A stretch of DNA of 6,917 nt from Candidatus Tenebribacter mawsonii (GCA_030765665.1 JAVCCD010000276.1:1-6917), one strand, 5' to 3'. Numbered from the stretch's first letter, positions 1 through 6,779 are shown. A program made the numbers and translations. The notes: generated by a model from the sequence alone, not told the origin.

Positions 1-2694
1 GATTCTCTTTTCTATCATGGTAAGGTTGATGTTAATGTAAAAACAGGAGTATCCGGAGATGTAATGTTCTTTTACGATTCCGGTTATAATCGGTTTGTTG
101 ACATTCAGTCTCCACGAAAACTGAAAAAAGAAAAACAACAATCGGATGACAGTCCACTCTTTGGACGTTTACCACGAGATTTGGAAATAACCGGACCACA
201 ACTTGCAAATTATAGAATTCTTGGTGTTATCCCCGAGAGGAATTTCCTATATAAAAACACAAAAGTTGAAATTATTGAAGATGAAGAATCAGAAGTTTAT
301 GCTGGATTGAAATTACGACATTTCTCCGGTTTATATAAGAAACTTCGCGCTGAAAAAGAATATTATTATACTGTGATCGCAGTAACAGAATCACGTAAAT
401 ACATGCCTCATGCAGAACCAGTTATCGGTATACCAATTGATAACTCACCAGAGAAGATCCGAGAATTATATTCTGTTTATGTCCAAGACAAAAACCGTCT
501 ACAATTTGAATGGGTAAGATCTTTATTTACAGCTGATCAAACTAACCACAGTTTATATCTCGTTAATAAAACTGATCTTAACAAATTCAACGCTTACAAT
601 GAAGAGCAGAATAAAGCAGAAATGGATCCGGAATTTGAGACTACACTGGAAAATCCTGCTCAACTTATTTATCAGAGATATTGCGGATATCCTTATACCC
701 CTTCTAATACAGTTGCTGTTGATATTATCGACGGTAAGATAGTGAATGAAGATAAGGACATTGATGTAGAGATAGGCAACATTGAAGATTTTATAGCTGT
801 TTTTTCACTCCAAGACAGGGCTGGATATGAGACATTCTCAGATCTAAGCACATTTGATATTGTCAATTCTTCTACACTTCCAACCATCACAGATGAATGG
901 GAAGTAAGAGACCGAAAGAATGATAAAGGTGATTATAACGCAATTTATTGGGATAAACCAACTGTATTTTTAACTAATTGCACCTACCTCAATGATGATA
1001 AAACAAAGATTCTTGTAAATTACGATATTTTCAAAAATGTAAAATATGATAAAATTAAAAATGTTTATTTTACTGTTTTTGATGAGGCGGGAAACGAAAT
1101 AACTACGATCAATGAGTTTTATCAAGACAGCAAACTGAAGATCAAACTCAATGAACCATCTGACAGAATATCTTTTAAAATGAGAGTTGTTGTTAATGGT
1201 GATTCGGGTGAAGATCATATATTCACACAAGATCTTATCTTCAATCAAGACGTAAAATCACTCACACCAAGTGTATTATACCTCAACGGTGAAGAAGTAA
1301 ATAAATATTCTTACACTATATATAAAAACAACTACTCGAATGAAGAGTGGAGACTTTCTAAAAATACACTCGGTGCTCAACGTGGTACAGTTGATAATGT
1401 AAGTTATAGAAGTATAAGCTATAAAATGGTTAGTAAATTTGATGCTGAAAAAGGATTGTTGCTGGTTGATCCAAACTTCACGGTAAGAATGGATGATGAG
1501 TTGAAAAATTCAATTAGGACAAATCTCTATGCAGAAGAAGTTGCTAAATCCATTGAAGATTACAAAAAAGAGATTGCTGAGTATACAGCATCGAAAGACA
1601 CCTTGGAAACTGAAGCTGACTTAGCTAATGCAGATGCAGCAATTGACCATTATCAAACCCAGATCGATCTCATCGAGAAAGATCCTATACTTCAGAAAGC
1701 AGCAACCTTTACAAAGAATAAGACAAGACTTAAATTTCTGGAAAAAGTTAAGACCATTGCAAGCCGTTCATTCAAATACAAAATGGTTAAGACAGATGGA
1801 ATGGCACACTTTGCATTTTCTGATGTTTATACAACAGATAAAATGGAAAAGTTGCCTTTTAATGAATCTGAGAGAGAGACTTTTCTGACTTTAGGTAAAG
1901 ATCATTTCTATCCAATTCCGAACTGGTTCCAAGCAGATAAATTACCAGCACTGATCGCAACACTTGTTTTCGGTTTTATGGTTTTCTTTATGATAAGACA
2001 AGCAAAAAGCGGAAAGGAACTTTACATTAGACCTATTGCTGGTATCGATGAAATAGATAATGCTATTGGACGTGCAACTGAGATGGGTAAACCAATCTTA
2101 TTCGTTCCCGGACTTTCAGGGATTACCGATGTGGCAACTCTTGCCGGTCTTTCAATATTGGGTCGCGTTGCTAAAAAAGCTGCGGAATACGATACTAGAA
2201 TATTAGTTCCTGTTCGTGATTATATAGTACTGCCAATTGCGCAGGAAGTTGTTAAGGAAGCCCATTATGAAGCTGGACGCCCTGACTCTCATGATAAGAA
2301 CAGTGTTTTCTTTATCACAACCGCTCAATTTGCGTTTGTTGCCGGTGTTAATGGTGTGATGGTCCGTGAGAAAACCGCAACGAACTTCTATATGGGAATG
2401 TTTTTTGCAGAAGCTCTTATTATGACCGAAACAGGGAACACAACAGGAGCAATCCAAATAGCCGGTACCGACGCTGTTACCCAGATTCCGTTCTTTATCA
2501 CAACTTGTGACTATACACTTATCGGAGAAGAATTATATGCTGCCTCAGCTTATTTAGCGCGTGAACCTCTGCAACTTGGAACACTGAAAGCAGTTGATTA
2601 TACAAAATTTTTAATATTAGCATTTATAGTTATCGGAACATTATTATCAACGGTTCAAGCAACGTTCCTGATAAATGCATTCCCGGAAAAATAG
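1..2694 (+). CDS. Large membrane-anchored DUF6754 protein with Fn3-like outer region (5' partial)
   Basis: Function unknown; first visible gene of a four-gene membrane operon. The frame is open to the window edge, and residues coded before the first ATG (position 64), such as LFYHGKVDVNV, read as normal protein, so I treat the gene as starting upstream; 897 residues are visible. In window residue numbers, 1 to about 510 is beta-rich and fibronectin-III-like (YYYTVIAVT near 121-129). About 511-586 is charged and heptad-like, a probable coiled coil. A membrane helix at about 648-665 is followed by basic residues (RQAKSGK), placing the next part in the cytoplasm. Residues 677-870 (starting RPIAGIDEIDNAIGRATEMG, with GTDAVTQIPFF and DYTLIGEELYAASAYLARE) match my memory of DUF6754. 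A last helix lies at about 870-891. By the positive-inside rule the Fn3-like part is outside the membrane. A signal peptide would lie upstream of the window and cannot be seen. The family name is from recall and untested; the reading frame is certain. Confidence 0.9.
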   Translation, partial: DSLFYHGKVDVNVKTGVSGDVMFFYDSGYNRFVDIQSPRKLKKEKQQSDDSPLFGRLPRDLEITGPQLANYRILGVIPERNFLYKNTKVEIIEDEESEVYAGLKLRHFSGLYKKLRAEKEYYYTVIAVTESRKYMPHAEPVIGIPIDNSPEKIRELYSVYVQDKNRLQFEWVRSLFTADQTNHSLYLVNKTDLNKFNAYNEEQNKAEMDPEFETTLENPAQLIYQRYCGYPYTPSNTVAVDIIDGKIVNEDKDIDVEIGNIEDFIAVFSLQDRAGYETFSDLSTFDIVNSSTLPTITDEWEVRDRKNDKGDYNAIYWDKPTVFLTNCTYLNDDKTKILVNYDIFKNVKYDKIKNVYFTVFDEAGNEITTINEFYQDSKLKIKLNEPSDRISFKMRVVVNGDSGEDHIFTQDLIFNQDVKSLTPSVLYLNGEEVNKYSYTIYKNNYSNEEWRLSKNTLGAQRGTVDNVSYRSISYKMVSKFDAEKGLLLVDPNFTVRMDDELKNSIRTNLYAEEVAKSIEDYKKEIAEYTASKDTLETEADLANADAAIDHYQTQIDLIEKDPILQKAATFTKNKTRLKFLEKVKTIASRSFKYKMVKTDGMAHFAFSDVYTTDKMEKLPFNESERETFLTLGKDHFYPIPNWFQADKLPALIATLVFGFMVFFMIRQAKSGKELYIRPIAGIDEIDNAIGRATEMGKPILFVPGLSGITDVATLAGLSILGRVAKKAAEYDTRILVPVRDYIVLPIAQEVVKEAHYEAGRPDSHDKNSVFFITTAQFAFVAGVNGVMVREKTATNFYMGMFFAEALIMTETGNTTGAIQIAGTDAVTQIPFFITTCDYTLIGEELYAASAYLAREPLQLGTLKAVDYTKFLILAFIVIGTLLSTVQATFLINAFPEK

Positions 2695-2697
2695 GAG
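2693..2697 (+). promoter_or_regulatory. Ribosome binding site of the second operon gene
   Basis: AGGAG overlaps the TAG stop of the upstream gene and sits 5 nt before the ATG at 2703. This supports that start and suggests coupled translation. Confidence 0.75.
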
Positions 2698-2702
2698 AAT
2701 AA

Positions 2703-3326
2703 ATGAAACGACAAATTCCTTTAATAATAATAATAACCCTAGGATTTATGTTTGTAGCTCATTCATTTATCCCTCACAAAATATCGGTTGATTTTTTTGA
2801 TTGGTTCCAGGATTGGGCAAAAGCAATTTCTCCATTCGCTGTATCTCTTGGAATAATGAGTCTATTCATGGTTCATGGAACTAAGATTAAAAGAAAGGTC
2901 CCTAACTGGCAATACAGTGTAGTTACTTTAGCAGGACTCGTGTTTACAGCATTTGCAGGATTTGTGTGGGGAACACAATCTGGAACACCATATATGTGGT
3001 TGTTCGAGAATGTTCAAATGCCTATGAGTGCAACCATGTTTGCATTACTTGCCTTCTATATTGCCTCTGCAGCCTATAAGGCTTTCCGTGCCAGATCTGC
3101 TGAAGCTACAGTACTTCTTGTTGCCGCAATCATAGTTATGTTGGGTCAAGTTCCGCTGGGTGCTATGATCTCTAAGTGGATCCCTGAAACATCCACCTGG
3201 ATTCTTAATGTTCCTAACCTTGCTGCCAAACGTGCTATAATGATTGGTGTAGGATTGGGAATAACTGCTACTTCACTTAAGATCTTGCTTGGAATAGAAA
3301 GAACTTATCTCGGTGGAGGTGACTAA
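2703..3326 (+). CDS. Six-helix integral membrane protein of the DUF6754 operon
   Basis: Function unknown. The 207-residue protein is almost entirely membrane-embedded, with hydrophobic segments at about 6-24, 39-58, 71-90, 107-127, 134-156 and 174-197. Basic residues in KIKRK (61-65) and AFRARSAE (127-134) and the basic N-terminus give an N-in, C-in topology. It ends in GIERTYLGGGD (197-207), a tail I recall as typical of proteins encoded beside DUF6754 proteins. No catalytic motif, cofactor-binding cysteines or transporter signature is visible. The gene starts 8 nt after the DUF6754 gene and ends 1 nt before the next ATG, so it is almost surely cotranscribed and probably part of the same complex. 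It is unlikely to be a signal-peptide-bearing exported protein, because five more helices follow the first. The gene call is secure; the role is open. Confidence 0.9.
   Translation: MKRQIPLIIIITLGFMFVAHSFIPHKISVDFFDWFQDWAKAISPFAVSLGIMSLFMVHGTKIKRKVPNWQYSVVTLAGLVFTAFAGFVWGTQSGTPYMWLFENVQMPMSATMFALLAFYIASAAYKAFRARSAEATVLLVAAIIVMLGQVPLGAMISKWIPETSTWILNVPNLAAKRAIMIGVGLGITATSLKILLGIERTYLGGGD
3315..3320 (+). promoter_or_regulatory. Ribosome binding site that decides the start of the third operon gene
   Basis: GGAGGT-type sequence (GTGGAGGTGAC, 3313-3323) lies 7 nt before ATG 3328. An in-frame GTG at 3313 is inside this element and has no comparable site of its own, so ATG 3328 is preferred. The same bases code the GGG of the upstream protein's C-terminus. 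Confidence 0.75.
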
Positions 3327-3327
3327 A

Positions 3328-4281
3328 ATGAATAAGAATGTAATAAAATTCTTCGATAAGATACAGAACATTGATAGACGTTACATCTACTTAGTTGTAG
3401 CATTTTCTATTATTATTCCACTTCTTATTCCGTTTAATTCACCTACCTATGTTACTAAACCTACAGAAGATATTTATAAAAAAATAGATTCTTTTGCGGG
3501 TGATGAGAATAAGGCAATTTTAATGTCATTCACTCATGATGCATCTACAATGCCGGAATTATTCCCGATGGAAGTTTCTGTGTTAAGACATTGCTTCGAA
3601 AGGAATATTAAGGTTTTCACAATATGCTGGCTTCCTGCAGCTGCCCCGCTGGTAGATTATGCTATCAATACAGCTAAAGAAGATTTCGATGTTCAATCGG
3701 GTGTTGACTACTGTAACTTTGGTTATAAACCTTGGGCTATACAATTACCAATTATGCTTGGAATGGGTGATGATATTGCCAAAGCTGTAGAAACTGATTC
3801 TCAAGGTAGAAAAGTAGAAAACCTGGAGATCATGAAAAATATCAAGAACTACGATGATATGAACCTGGTAATTGACTTTGCTGCAAGTAGTAGCTCCATT
3901 ACTTGGATAACTTATGCTAGGGCAAGATTTGGTGCAAACATTGCTGCCGGTGTTACCGCAGTTATGGTTGCCGATAATTATCCATACTTACAAACAGGGC
4001 AATTGATGGGTATGTTAAGAGGACTTAAAGGTGCTGCTGAATATGAAAAGCTGGTTGATGTGTTTGCTGCTTATGAAAGTGAAGATTATCCTAATGGAAG
4101 ACCTTTCAGTAATGAGATCATCAAGGAAACACGTGTTCCAATTACCGGAGATACTGTTCCTTATAAATACAAAAAAGCTCGAATTGGTATGAATGCACAA
4201 TCTGTTGCTCATATCATGATGATATTCTTTATCCTTCTTGGTAATATTGGTTATTTCATTACTAAGAAAAAGGAAATATAG
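3328..4281 (+). CDS. Bitopic alpha/beta-domain membrane protein with GLKGAAEYE motif, DUF6754 operon
   Basis: Function unknown; 317 residues. A basic N-terminus precedes a membrane helix at about 18-36, a soluble domain of roughly 255 residues follows, and a second helix at about 293-312 ends in KKKEI. Basic residues at both termini favour a domain outside the cytoplasm, although YKYKKAR just before the second helix weakens this. The domain alternates strands and helices, as in ILMSFTHD then ELFPMEVSVLRHCFERNIKVFTI (64-99), giving a Rossmann- or flavodoxin-like impression but no recognisable nucleotide-binding loop. Conserved-looking motifs are DYCNFGYKP (127-135), VIDFAAS (181-187), NYPYLQTGQLMGML (217-230) and GLKGAAEYE (232-240), which I recall from proteins next to DUF6754 genes. 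I chose ATG 3328 over GTG 3313 because of the ribosome binding site. It starts 1 nt after the preceding stop. A hydrolase or binding-protein role is possible but no active site is evident. Confidence 0.88.
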   Translation: MNKNVIKFFDKIQNIDRRYIYLVVAFSIIIPLLIPFNSPTYVTKPTEDIYKKIDSFAGDENKAILMSFTHDASTMPELFPMEVSVLRHCFERNIKVFTICWLPAAAPLVDYAINTAKEDFDVQSGVDYCNFGYKPWAIQLPIMLGMGDDIAKAVETDSQGRKVENLEIMKNIKNYDDMNLVIDFAASSSSITWITYARARFGANIAAGVTAVMVADNYPYLQTGQLMGMLRGLKGAAEYEKLVDVFAAYESEDYPNGRPFSNEIIKETRVPITGDTVPYKYKKARIGMNAQSVAHIMMIFFILLGNIGYFITKKKEI

Positions 4282-4289
4282 GGGGAAAC

Positions 4290-4889
4290 ATGTTTGAAAC
4301 AATAAGTAATTTCGTCGCAGCATTCCTAACCTTGAGTATCTTCTCATTCTTGTATAAAGATAATCCTTTCTATAAATTTGCAGAAGCATTGCTTGTAGGT
4401 ATATCAATGGGTTATGCAATACCATTGGTTTATGAGAATGTGTTCATGCCCTATGTGTATACACCTATTTTCTTAAACCATAAGTTTATAATTATCATAC
4501 CAGCTTTATTAGGCTCACTCTATATGCTCAGATTCAGCAAGAATTTAGGTTGGCTTTCCAGGTATCCAATCGTCTTTGGTATGAGTATTGTTGGTATGAG
4601 TATTCCTTTGTCTATCCACTCATCCGTACTCGTGCAGATGAGAAGTGCAATGTTACCGATAGATGGTATCAATTCAGCTCTTATATTTATTGGAACTGTA
4701 ACAATTCTATTGTATTTCTTCTTCTCAAAAGCGCACAAAGGCATATATGGAAAAGTAACTAACGTTGGTATCTGGTTCATGATGATCGGATTCGGTGCTT
4801 CCTTTGGATATACTGTGATGGCTCGTGTATCATTGCTTATCGGACGTATTCAATTCTTACTGGGTGACTGGTTGGGATTAATTAAATAA
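4290..4889 (+). CDS. Polytopic membrane protein with LYKDNPFYKFAE motif, last gene of DUF6754 operon
   Basis: Function unknown; 199 residues. Hydrophobic segments lie at about 4-20, 33-52, 64-80, 93-110, 127-146 and 157-176. LYKDNPFYKFAE (21-32), RFSKNLGWLSRY (81-92) and SKAHKGIYGK (146-155) are the basic, probably cytoplasmic loops, giving an N-out topology. The end, ARVSLLIGRIQFLLGDWL (178-195), is amphipathic and could be a membrane-surface helix or a seventh segment. I recall both the LYKDNPFYKFAE and the GRIQFLLGDWL patterns as hallmarks of a protein that accompanies DUF6754 proteins. The start has a GGGGG-type ribosome binding site (4281-4285) at 4 nt, and the gene begins 8 nt after the previous stop. 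A strong terminator follows 18 nt after its own stop, so it closes the operon. No transport or enzyme signature is visible. Confidence 0.9.
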   Translation: MFETISNFVAAFLTLSIFSFLYKDNPFYKFAEALLVGISMGYAIPLVYENVFMPYVYTPIFLNHKFIIIIPALLGSLYMLRFSKNLGWLSRYPIVFGMSIVGMSIPLSIHSSVLVQMRSAMLPIDGINSALIFIGTVTILLYFFFSKAHKGIYGKVTNVGIWFMMIGFGASFGYTVMARVSLLIGRIQFLLGDWLGLIK

Positions 4890-4907
4890 GCACGAAAGAT
4901 AAATAGT

Positions 4908-4936
4908 AAAGCCCCTCAAAAAGAGGGGCTTTTTTT
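4908..4936 (+). terminator. Intrinsic terminator of the membrane-protein operon
   Basis: AGCCCCTC (4910-4917) pairs perfectly with GAGGGGCT (4923-4930) around a loop of five A, and two more A-T pairs extend the base. A run of seven T (4930-4936) follows directly. It starts 18 nt after the last operon stop. On the other strand only three T would follow the stem, so it should act mainly on the plus-strand operon rather than on the convergent glycosyltransferase gene. Confidence 0.93.
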
Positions 4937-4972
4937 ATGATCGTCGTTCTGAGGAATTCTCCCTGTTGTTAC

Positions 4973-4987
4973 TCAGCCTAAGGCTGA
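4973..4987. other. Short hairpin in the intergenic repeat
   Basis: TCAGCC (4973-4978) pairs with GGCTGA (4982-4987) around TAA. No T run follows on either strand, so it is not a standard terminator; it looks like part of the repeat. Confidence 0.45.
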
Positions 4988-5010
4988 TAAATCTTAACTT
5001 AGAACCTGTG

Positions 5011-5045
5011 GATTTGTGATTTATGATTATTGATTAATAATTTAA
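5011..5045. repeat. Degenerate 7-nt tandem repeat
   Basis: Consecutive units GATTTGT, GATTTAT, GATTATT and GATTAAT, then a weaker AATTTAA, keep a 7-nt register. The units differ by one or two bases. Low-complexity AT sequence can mimic this by chance, so the call is moderate. Confidence 0.5.
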
Positions 5046-5167
5046 AACGACTGAGTTTGTTCATTCGTAATTTATAATTTTTCCATACTATCCTTCCTTA
5101 AAAGAGCAACATGAAAGACACGTCCAGTGTACACTCCGCTACGAACAGGCAAGCAGGATGACGAAAT

Positions 5168-6442
5168 TTATTTTGTGAATTTTTCTAAAACAGAATCCAA
5201 TTTTTTGGTAAGATTTATAAAACTGTATTTTTCAATATCCGTTAAAGTAACTTCTTTTTTCAGCTTACAAAGTTTATAGTTATTTTCAATATAATCAGCA
5301 ATAGCATTTACATTATCATATTGGAACATTTTACCGCTTCCGGTTTCCTGTAATATTTTTGCAGGTTCACTGTTTGTGGGTCCAACGCCTAATATTGTAA
5401 CTCCACTGCCCATATATTCAAAAATCTTGGCAGTTATAATTCCTTCATTATTTTTCACATTATTTATCATTAAAAGCAACATAGAAGACTTAGACATCAT
5501 TCCAATTGCTTTTTGGTGAGACACATGTTTATTAAATTTTACGATTCCACTCTCATCCAACTTACATAATTTCTCTTTTACTTCTTCTGAAATATTGCCC
5601 CAGAAATTCATTTTAATATTTGTTATACCCTTTTTATGAAGTTGTAAAATAGCTTTTAAAACTGAGGTCGGATTTGATTCAGGTGGAAGTGTTCCAAAAT
5701 AGTTCAGATTAAAATTATCATTTACTTTCTCTTTTTTGATTCCCTTATAATCTTCCGGATCAAAACCATTTGTGATGAGATGTATTTTATCTGGTGAACA
5801 ATTGAGATCGGAAATGATCTTCCGAGATGCTGCAATTACTGAGTCACAGTTTTTCACAACTTTGTTTTCCAACTGCTTATCAAAATAGCTCGTTATTTTC
5901 ATACGCTTAACATTTTTCAAATAACCCATTTGAGTCCAGGGATCTCTAAAATCTGCTATCCAGTTTATATTATACTTTTTCTTCAGCTTAAGCCCGATTA
6001 AATGAGTAGAATGCGGTGGTCCTGTTGTTATTACTGCATCATATTTATTTGCTAACAGCTCTTTTCTTGCTGACCGGTAAGCAAACTTATTCCAAATTCT
6101 ACGTGCGTCAGGGATCACTAAATTCAGCCTTATCCAAATAGATATTTTTTTAAACAGAGAATCAGTAGAATTAGTTTCTAAACTTCCATATGGTATTTTA
6201 CTCTCCCCTGCTTTTCTATAGAATCCACTGAAAGTTGGTGTTTTGGTTCGGATCACTTTAATTTCTTTTGGAACATCAGCCAGCAACGATTCATCGATAG
6301 CAGGATAATCTCCATTTTGAGTTGTGAGTACAGTTGCTTCCCACCCATGCTGGGGAAGATATTTTATGAACCGGAGCCAGCGTTGCACTCCAACTCCACC
6401 ACACGGTGGCCAGTAATAACCTATAACCAATAATTTCTTCAT
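5168..6442 (-). CDS. GT4-like (GT-B fold) glycosyltransferase
   Basis: Probably moves a sugar from a nucleotide-sugar donor to a growing cell-surface polysaccharide or lipid-linked glycan at the inner face of the membrane; donor and acceptor cannot be told. The 424-residue length suits a complete GT-B enzyme. The N-terminal half opens with LLVIGYYWPPCGGVGVQRWL (4-23), the usual beta-1 strand and glycine-rich loop, and has ADFRDPW (163-169). The C-terminal half begins near FGTLPPESNP (249-258) after TNGFDPEDY (224-232), and carries KIFEYMGSG (339-347), the donor-site helix start. The common EGFGLVxLE-type EX7E pattern is not present in standard form; E333 and E342 are one residue too far apart, as in relatives where only the second Glu is kept. 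No signal peptide or membrane helix is evident. AAAGGT at 6451-6456 (minus strand) lies 8 nt before the ATG. It converges on the membrane operon and diverges from the small gene. Fold is confident; specificity is unknown. Confidence 0.92.
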   Translation of the reverse strand: MKKLLVIGYYWPPCGGVGVQRWLRFIKYLPQHGWEATVLTTQNGDYPAIDESLLADVPKEIKVIRTKTPTFSGFYRKAGESKIPYGSLETNSTDSLFKKISIWIRLNLVIPDARRIWNKFAYRSARKELLANKYDAVITTGPPHSTHLIGLKLKKKYNINWIADFRDPWTQMGYLKNVKRMKITSYFDKQLENKVVKNCDSVIAASRKIISDLNCSPDKIHLITNGFDPEDYKGIKKEKVNDNFNLNYFGTLPPESNPTSVLKAILQLHKKGITNIKMNFWGNISEEVKEKLCKLDESGIVKFNKHVSHQKAIGMMSKSSMLLLMINNVKNNEGIITAKIFEYMGSGVTILGVGPTNSEPAKILQETGSGKMFQYDNVNAIADYIENNYKLCKLKKEVTLTDIEKYSFINLTKKLDSVLEKFTK

Positions 6443-6515
6443 TTATTTATACCTTTGACAATTTTGATGTTGATGTTCTTTTTGTCCAAAAGTTTTTAGG
6501 AAGGAAATATTAATT
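6443..6515. promoter_or_regulatory. Divergent intergenic region, probable promoters for both flanking genes
   Basis: This 73-nt gap separates the starts of the glycosyltransferase gene and the small plus-strand gene, so promoters for both must lie here or overlap the coding starts. I can place the ribosome binding sites but no convincing -35/-10 pair. TTGACA at 6455-6460 and TACCTTTG at 6450-6457 are suggestive on the plus strand but lack partners. Confidence 0.35.
6498..6505 (+). promoter_or_regulatory. Ribosome binding site of the small hypothetical gene
   Basis: AGGAAGGA lies 10 nt before ATG 6516. It is the main support for this short gene being translated. Confidence 0.65.
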
Positions 6516-6779
6516 ATGCGTCCAATAGATAGAAAAGTATATAGTAAGATCAAAGAAAAAGGTATTGCAATGGATGATGTTTTGGAAATTATCGACAGCA
6601 CAACCACGCAAGAGATGAAGAAGAGTTTTCAGGATGATTGTTTGTTCCAATCTGATAAATACTTTGCTAAGAACATAATAAATTCTTTATTAAGAAGCAA
6701 GCTGATAAAACAGGAAGGAAACAAATATTTCAAAAATGAACCAAAGAAGGAAGAGAAAGAAAAACCTGCAAATCAATAA
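6516..6779 (+). CDS. Small charged hypothetical protein (87 aa)
   Basis: I do not recognise this protein. It is soluble, with no signal peptide or membrane segment. Residues 1-72 look mostly helical (KVYSKIKEKG, DDVLEIID, FAKNIINSLLRSKLIKQEG) and end in a short strand-like stretch, an order compatible with a small winged-helix or similar domain, but this is only an impression. Residues 73-87 are a Lys/Glu/Pro-rich, probably disordered tail. One cysteine (C42) is present and no metal-binding pattern. A good ribosome binding site, a biased charged composition and tandem stops (TAATAA, 6777-6782) support a real gene. It is divergent from the glycosyltransferase gene, and nothing follows it in the window, so context does not suggest a role. 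Confidence 0.7.
   Translation: MRPIDRKVYSKIKEKGIAMDDVLEIIDSTTTQEMKKSFQDDCLFQSDKYFAKNIINSLLRSKLIKQEGNKYFKNEPKKEEKEKPANQ

Larger units (their letters stand above)
4937..5167. repeat. Non-coding gap with repeat-like structure between convergent genes
   Basis: No plausible gene is visible. TCGTCGTTCTG at 4941-4951 and the reverse complement of 5154-5164 (TCGTCATCCTG) agree at 9 of 11 positions, so the gap has imperfect inverted ends. Inside are a hairpin (4973-4987), two stretches of about 7-nt AT-rich units (5011-5045 and 5063-5083), and a 10-nt perfect palindrome AGTGTACACT (5126-5135). The ends resemble the TCGTCATCCTGA-like dispersed intergenic repeats I recall from many environmental bacterial genomes. 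It may be a decayed miniature element or repeat debris; a copy count in the genome would decide. It carries no transposase. Confidence 0.45.

Noticed and set aside
1628..1888. Plus-strand open frame inside the DUF6754 gene
   Set aside because: It overlaps fully a strong gene in another frame and its translation has an unnatural composition (many Gln, Arg, Trp).
3313..3330. GTG at 3313 as the start of the third operon gene
   Set aside because: It lies inside the ribosome binding site used by ATG 3328 and would add only five residues while overlapping the previous gene.
4015..4425. Minus-strand open frame of 136 codons across the third and fourth operon genes
   Set aside because: It is antisense to two well-supported genes, has no ribosome binding site of note and shows no family-like motifs.
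5126..5135. Perfect palindrome AGTGTACACT as an operator
   Set aside because: It lies downstream of both convergent genes, where a repressor site makes little sense, and is better explained as part of the repeat-like gap.
4937..5167. CRISPR array, tRNA or small RNA in the gap
   Set aside because: There are no regular 24-40 nt repeats with spacers, no cloverleaf pattern, and no promoter-terminator pair around the region.
6450..6483. TTGACA (6455-6460) or TACCTTTG (6450-6457) as a promoter for the small gene
   Set aside because: No -10 hexamer lies at the right distance from TTGACA, and no matching upstream TTTG box is seen for the Bacteroidota-type motif. Both also overlap the minus-strand ribosome binding site, which explains part of the sequence.
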